Positions 58,701-64,000 of a stretch of DNA of 64,000 bases are shown in pieces; within the stretch, counting starts at the first letter, position 1; each line of letters begins with the position of its first letter. The translations under genes were made by a program, and so were the position numbers. This DNA comes from Micropterix aruncella (lineage: Eukaryota > Arthropoda > Insecta > Lepidoptera > Micropterigidae). The notes below the pieces were generated by a model. It was not told where the DNA came from. It saw only the letters and a program-made list of their open reading frames with translations, and did no database searches. The DNA is taken from the NCBI GenBank assembly GCA_944548615.1, contig OX155955.1, positions 13,370,027 through 13,434,026 on the forward strand, written 5' to 3'.

Positions 58701-60590
58701 CACAAATATTTAGATACAGGTAGAAATAAAAAAATACAGGCTGTTTTGCTGATTCCAGTTATTCTGCTGATTAAAGTTAATATTGGATTAAATGTCGGTT
58801 GCCTTTTATTCTTATGATGGAGTAGGGCGATATGCCATCCAAGTAAAAGTGGGTAAGAACTCCTTGGGGTCCTTTTCTGCGGGTCCTTTTCCGAGAGTAT
58901 AGGCTGTTTAGTGTAAGAAAAAAATAGGTACTGTTAACTCTCACTAAATTCCACAGCGAGCTAAGAAACCAACAGAAAAGCCAGCGGAACTAACTTTGAA
59001 ATTCCGGAGATCCGCTTTTGGCCAAACTCCAGCTACTCGTATCTTGCTCCTTAGTTGTACAACACCCTACTACTGGATATTAAAGACATAAGTTTACGTA
59101 TATTTAAAAACAGATTAACTGCATACTTTTAAAATTGTACCATTTGCAAATATCGAATATATTATTAGATAATTAGATATTAAAATAAAAATATAGGTAT
59201 ACTTTGACGGTTAAGGCATATTTAGATAAGATAATTTGACGATTTTTGATGTTTTAAATATATTTGTTTAATATTGACGTTTATAATATTTTTATAACAT
59301 TTTGTTTAGATTTTTATGTATGCTATTAGGGTAATTTTATCATATACGCTGATGTTTAAAAGAAATCCTAAAATAATAATGATGAAAATAAATTGTCTAC
59401 CTTAGATCAGGCCCCATCCTAGCTAGGCCATGACTATTTAACATTGTAAAAAAATGTAAATTGAAAATGAATGAATTAATTTGAATTTGAATTTAAACTA
59501 GATGCCAGTCGGGTGGATTAGTACATGCCAAGAATTTCTACATGCTGAAAATGTAAAAATCATAAGCCCAAAGTCTCGGCAGGAAAGCGATAGGTAGGGA
59601 GATCGATTTATCTCTAAAACTAATAACTCTCTTGAACAAAGTGCCTTCGATGATTTAAGTACTGAAGGTATCTTCACTAATAAAAGCAGACATGACAAGA
59701 TTAAGGAAATAGCAAAGCTATATATTGAAAGAAAACCGATAAAAGTCTCTTGAGAGAAAATAATACCCTAAAAATAAGAATATAACATTTTTGCTACTAA
59801 GGATATGTAATAAGAAGGAAGTCCCAGCACTAATTATCAGGAGCGATCAGATACTCTACAGGAATAAGGAAGGTTCGAAGATCAATTTACACATGGAATA
59901 ATTCACTGCCACAAGATATGGTATATTATGATATGACAGTGCTGTGATATGATATGGAGGAATGGGAAGAACTTGCAAAACGCACGACGACATTTACGGG
60001 AAGGCTACATCAATCTAAGAATTGGAATGAAATGGACCGGAAGAAGACGACTCTTTACAAAATTACCACTGAAACTGCTCCGCTCGCCCTAATCTCTCTC
60101 TCATCCACAATTCTAGTATTGGTTTCAGGTTGTTAAATACCAGTCGATGTGTGTCATATCCTTACATTACAAAGAGCACATGCTCCTACCCTATACAAAA
60201 TGTGTGCCCTCTGGTATACCGATTTACAAGTCTGGGGTATTCCTCGTCTATTCTAATCAACAGGTGTTGCGGTACAACGGTATGGTAGTTTACATTCATT
60301 CAACCCTACATGCATCTATAAGCCTTAATATCCTGACATTAGAATCTATTATTACCTTACCTTACCTTAACCCTTTGTAGCCCAAGATCTTCAAACAAAA
60401 AATAATGTTGATAATGAGATAGGTTTAGGCAAATATAAAAACATGTATTTCTCAGAAATTCGAAAATATTTATTATTAATCATTTATTTGACATTTAAGG
60501 GAATGTGGCATTACTGTAACATTGAGTTGAACGTATAAAAAAACATTTATGTTGTATGGAAAAATTTGAAACAATTATTTTGATTATTAT
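55800..60590. other. Intergenic or intronic DNA downstream of the PYPV gene promoter
   Basis: Short frames (57896-58117, 59498-59698 minus, 59954-60136) have no recognisable family. I looked here for the missing ACE C-terminal exons and found none. A CATCCTAGCTAGGCCATGAC / GAATGAATTAATTTG segment at about 59400-59480 resembles a lepidopteran LINE/SINE tail. Confidence 0.35.
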
Positions 60591-60594
60591 AGCA

Positions 60595-60950
60595 TAATGC
60601 TACACTGCATTTTTTGCAAATTGTTCGTGAAACGCCAGTGCACTTGGGAATCTTGCAACGTATCCTTTTTTGAACTCAAATCGGCCAATGATCGACCTGG
60701 TCTTGCCTTACTGCCAATGGAGGAACATGTTGCGCAGAGTCCTTATGTTTTTTGGCTTGAATTTCGTCTTCTAAAGACCTTCGACTCTTGATGTTAGGCT
60801 TCAGGCCAAGCTCGCATAAGGGCTAGCCTATCTCAAGTCTAAATTCTGCTGAAGACATTTGTTTGCCGTTGAGATATTTTGCCTTCCTTACTCTTCGGTA
60901 TAATAACCAAGAATTTGCCATAGTCAGTTCCAGTAAATGTTAGAACATCC
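60595..60950 (-). mobile_element. piggyBac-like transposase C-terminal pseudogene
   Basis: The minus strand reads ELTMANSWLLYRRVRKAKYL and AEFRLEIG, a stop, PLCELGLKPN, then HVPPLAVRQDQVDHWPI, a stop, VQKRIRCKIPKCTGVSRTIC and KKCSVALC. NSWLLYR followed by an FR.EI helix and a Cys-rich CxxxxC...CKKCxVxLC module is the standard end of piggyBac/PGBD transposases. Two in-frame stops and the missing front make it dead. Confidence 0.8.
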
Positions 60951-61034
60951 TAACTTGCCATTTTTTGCTTCGAAATTTTGAATGGATAAAATTTTATTCT
61001 TACCTACAGGTCTCCACGAAAACCACACAATTGT

Positions 61035-61620
61035 ATACACTTTTAAGCTATTGCATAGCTTTTATCGCGGGCCTGCCAGCGCGGCGACCGAATGAAGAAA
61101 TTTCTTAACGAAAATGAATGATTTTAAACTGATAATTACGTCTAAACGAGTACTGCTTACGATTCGAAAAAAATATATGTTAAACAAGAACATTTTCCTA
61201 ATATTCTTAGATTTGAATATTTTAGATTTTGTTTATATTACATAGTGTAATTAATTTGTGAAATTAGGTCTAACCGAACACAAAAACGACTACTACGCAA
61301 ATACTACCTGGCGTATTATTATGAAACCTGCACCATTTTAAAGATAATTTAATTATCTATCTTTTTATCTACGATTTTTTTTAATAACCCGTTTTTTTGC
61401 TTTATCGAATAAAAAAATCGTGCGCGGCGTTCTATCGGAAGACGTTTCAATTATTCCGAATCATTTGCTTCCGCAGATGATTCGGAATAATTTCAACGTT
61501 TTCCGATAGAGCGCAGTTATCTGATATCAGACAAAATAAAATAAATAAATAATTGTAATTGCATAAGTTGTTTAAAATGCTATGCAATAGCTTTACCGCG
61601 GCAGTCCCCGAGTGCCACAC
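61035..61620. repeat. Repeat element with near-palindromic ends and a central hairpin
   Basis: AAGCTATTGCATAGCTTTTA followed by TCGCGGGCCTGCC at 61048, and ATGCTATGCAATAGCTTTAC followed by CGCGGCAGTCC at 61578, are related end-like blocks. Between them lies the strong inverted repeat at 61431-61510. Probably a non-autonomous transposon or two of them; class unknown. Confidence 0.45.
61431..61510. repeat. Inverted repeat with 34-base arms and 12-base loop
   Basis: TCTATCGGAAGACGTTTCAA... at 61431-61464 pairs with 61477-61510 (ending TTTTCCGATAGA) with few mismatches. The loop is TTGCTTCCGCAG. Confidence 0.85.
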
Positions 61621-63005
61621 GTATTTTTTATATTTTTTTATCAGTCATTCAACACCTGCCTTAGTTCTAATTTATCACTTTCATCAACGCGCAACATTTA
61701 AACTCACTCAATACTAAGTGGTAGGGTAAAATAGTGCTAGGCGGATTCAAATGAACTAAATGAATTTTGTGCCTTATTTAGGGGGATTTTAGGGGGATTA
61801 GTAGTTTGTTACAGAAATGTCACACGAAGCTATAAAGGGTTAACATTAGAAACATCTTCTTATTCCGAGGAGCAATTGCGAATACAATTTTCCCATGAGG
61901 ATCTGTAGTTTGAGGAGCAGACCCAGGTTTCTTGCTAGAATAATCGAATTGCCATATAGCTTTGCCATACAACGTCATAAACAGAAGAGATGCCGGAGGT
62001 AAAAGTCTGTGACGTACCGCGATGAATTCGCAATGCACACACTTGAAATCCTTCCCGTATTGCGAAATCTGAGATTTCGGCATCTTCAGTGCATCATATT
62101 GTGAATGACTTAATGATTATCAGATCGTGCAAATCATTACTTATATTAAGCAATAATTGAATAAAAATTTGTTCCTCCATTGAGGCACTTATTTTATCAG
62201 TTGTGATAATTATTTGCATTTAACAAAAACTCACTTTTGGAACTAGACCGAAAACAAATGGAGCATGAGTTGCTATTCATTGCAGCGTGATTATTATTAT
62301 CGTATAAAGAAACGTTATAATTTTTTTCTTCATATAGTAGATATAAATCTATCTACTATAAATAGCTATCTTATATATTCCATTTAATATCTACTTACTG
62401 TTAATTAAGTTGTTAAACCAGTTGAGTTCTGTGCATTATGCAATATTATTTCATATGTAGTTCTTATATTATTATTATTAACATTCTTGTAGTATGTTAC
62501 GATTAAACACAATAGTACGATGTATGTAATTAGTTATTATATAAATATTACAAAGCCTGCTCGCGAGAAAGGATAATTTTGAATAACAACGGCAAGAGCA
62601 TGTAGGATGCTGAGAAACGCCATCGAGTTAGAGGTAAAACATCTTTATTTGAATAGCACTTGGCCCTGCAGCTGGTCGGCGCTTGTTATAGTATTACCTA
62701 AATATTGGAAGCTAGATCCTGAGTATTACCTAAATATTGGAAGATAGATCCATTTCCAGGTAGCAATTTACCTGATAACGATAGGTCAAAGGTCCAGTCA
62801 GCTCTATTGATGTACGATAGATTAACCAATATTTTTAGTGGCGGTTTTCTTGTTATTACGATTGGAAACTTTTCCGCATTCCCAGAAAAAAAAAATCGAC
62901 CCAACCTAGTGGCCAAATTCCCACAGTTATTCTATTGTAATTCAAAAAGTAGCTATATAATTGTGAACATGTCCATAAGATACCAATATCAATACTTGTT
63001 GTATC
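61621..63005. other. Intergenic or intronic DNA
   Basis: The longest frame (61820-62083 minus, beginning MPKSQISQYGKDFKCVHCEF) is of ordinary composition but matches no family I recognise. A short tandem duplication 'CCTAAATATTGGAAGMTAGATCC' lies at about 62697-62752. Confidence 0.35.
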
Positions 63006-63009
63006 CATT

Positions 63010-63555
63010 CCCCCCCCCCCCCCCCCCCCTCCCCCCTTGAGACGATGAGGACTATTTCCATACTGAAGTCTGTCTGTGAATGTGTGTGTGTGCGTGTATG
63101 TGTGTTTGTGTCTGTTTGTGTATGTGTGTATTCCTCGACGATAGCGCCTAAACGCTTCATCCGATTGATTTGAAATTTGGCATGCAGGCATCATTCAGTC
63201 ATAGCGAAAGTTAAAAAGTAGTTGAAATCGGTCCACCAGAGCACGCGCTAGTCATAAATCAATCTCGAAATATTGCAGTTAGAGACTTGAAATTGGTACA
63301 AAGTTTCTTTGTTTCACCGAAACCACCTGTTGTAATTTTGGTAGAAATATCTAGTATACAAGCGACGCAAATAATATTTAAATTCAGACATATTTAGGAA
63401 AATACCACATAATTTTTGGAAAAATACCAATTTAATAACACGGAAATTACTACAAATATTACGAATTTGCGCGCGGGGGAGGTTGGGTTGGCAGGGGGGT
63501 ATGCGGGGATTTGTCTACTTGCCGGGAAAGTCTTGTGGTGACGCAACCGATTTTA
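63010..63555 (-). repeat. Dispersed family A copy (minus) with poly-C run
   Basis: After a 27-base nearly pure C run (63010-63036) come TTGAGACGATGAGGACTATT, a TG microsatellite (63075-63130), GATAGCGCCTAAACGCTTCA, 'TCGGTCCACCAGAGCACGCG' and the end CTTGCCGGGAAAGTCTTGTG. Confidence 0.75.
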
Positions 63556-64000
63556 ATGTATAATACGCGACCCGCGAAAGGTGAACGTTAAAATATTGAT
63601 TGTATTCTTATTTGTAACTTTAGAAACTGTGATAATATTTTTAATGAGTCTTTCCCACTTCTATTTTGACCATTTTCTCTTTTTGTAATGAAATATATAA
63701 GTTGCTGCGATACTCTAATGACCTTAATTAGTAGTATATAACCGCCCACTGCCTGCTTTGGAACAGCACCGCCCACAGCAGAAAACTGGTAGTTTTCATT
63801 TACGGTACGGCGGTCGAAGAAACCGGGTGAATAATGCACTATTATTTAATAAGTTACTGAGTTACTCGTCTATCCACAAGCTGAGTGACACCTAGCGCAT
63901 TTCTTAGCGGTTACATAAAACCGTGTAACGGGAACAAGCGTATGGTTAAAAATGGCGCGTTTTCGAGCAGACGAATAACACAAACAGTCCGTAATGAGAG
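63556..64000. other. Window end, nothing recognised
   Basis: No gene or repeat family seen in the last 450 bases. Confidence 0.4.

Noticed and set aside
61820..62083. 87-codon minus-strand frame upstream of the piggyBac tail
   Set aside because: Considered as part of the transposase, but no piggyBac motif could be recognised and the gap contains other repeats.
62856..63194. Minus-strand frames with poly-Gly and HTHTHT runs
   Set aside because: Created by the C-run and TG microsatellite of the family A copy.

Overview
This is an insect nuclear genome window, most likely from a moth or butterfly. It is AT-rich, has very few coding exons and is packed with short, diverged interspersed repeats. 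Lepidoptera is inferred from repeats I recognise as typical of that order (for example the 'CTTCAAAAAAGGAGGAGG'-type element near 40.4 kb), from abundant MITE/SINE/LINE debris, and from the two insect genes present. I could not run any database search.

Two genes can be supported. (1) Eight plus-strand exons between 21,799 and 53,995 encode the middle of an angiotensin-converting-enzyme (ACE/Ance, peptidase M2) homologue. All eight splice sites are canonical and all phases match, giving 1,328 coding bases (about 443 residues). The N-terminus (about 100 residues with the signal peptide) and the C-terminus (about 130 residues) were not found. The zinc motif is kept as HEMSH with the downstream FHEA glutamate, but residues beside the active site differ from usual active ACEs (CQPSAWD, HEMSH, NPAFHEA). 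(2) A minus-strand two-exon gene at 54,239-55,722 encodes a secreted PYPV/VPV-repeat cuticle-type protein of 351 residues. It has a 12-base first coding exon, a TATA box and an Inr-like TCAGT. If the ACE gene continues beyond this point, the cuticle gene is nested antisense in its next intron.

The rest is intron or intergenic DNA. 1-21.8 kb: AT-rich DNA with dispersed repeats, a LINE tail, a tRNA-derived SINE (9.7-9.95 kb), a GC-richer minisatellite (16.4 kb) and one weak candidate first exon (18,027). 21.8-29.8 kb: six ACE exons, with two copies of a GC-rich 0.6 kb element in their introns. 29.8-52.7 kb: one 22.9 kb ACE intron holding foldback MITEs, SINE tails, a 120-bp-unit tandem repeat, an RTE-like LINE end, a Tc1-like transposase remnant and an antisense LINE end. 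54-64 kb: the cuticle gene, then a broken piggyBac-like transposase, a strong palindrome and another dispersed repeat. No rRNA, CRISPR or intact transposon was found; functional tRNA genes were not seen but cannot be excluded by eye.
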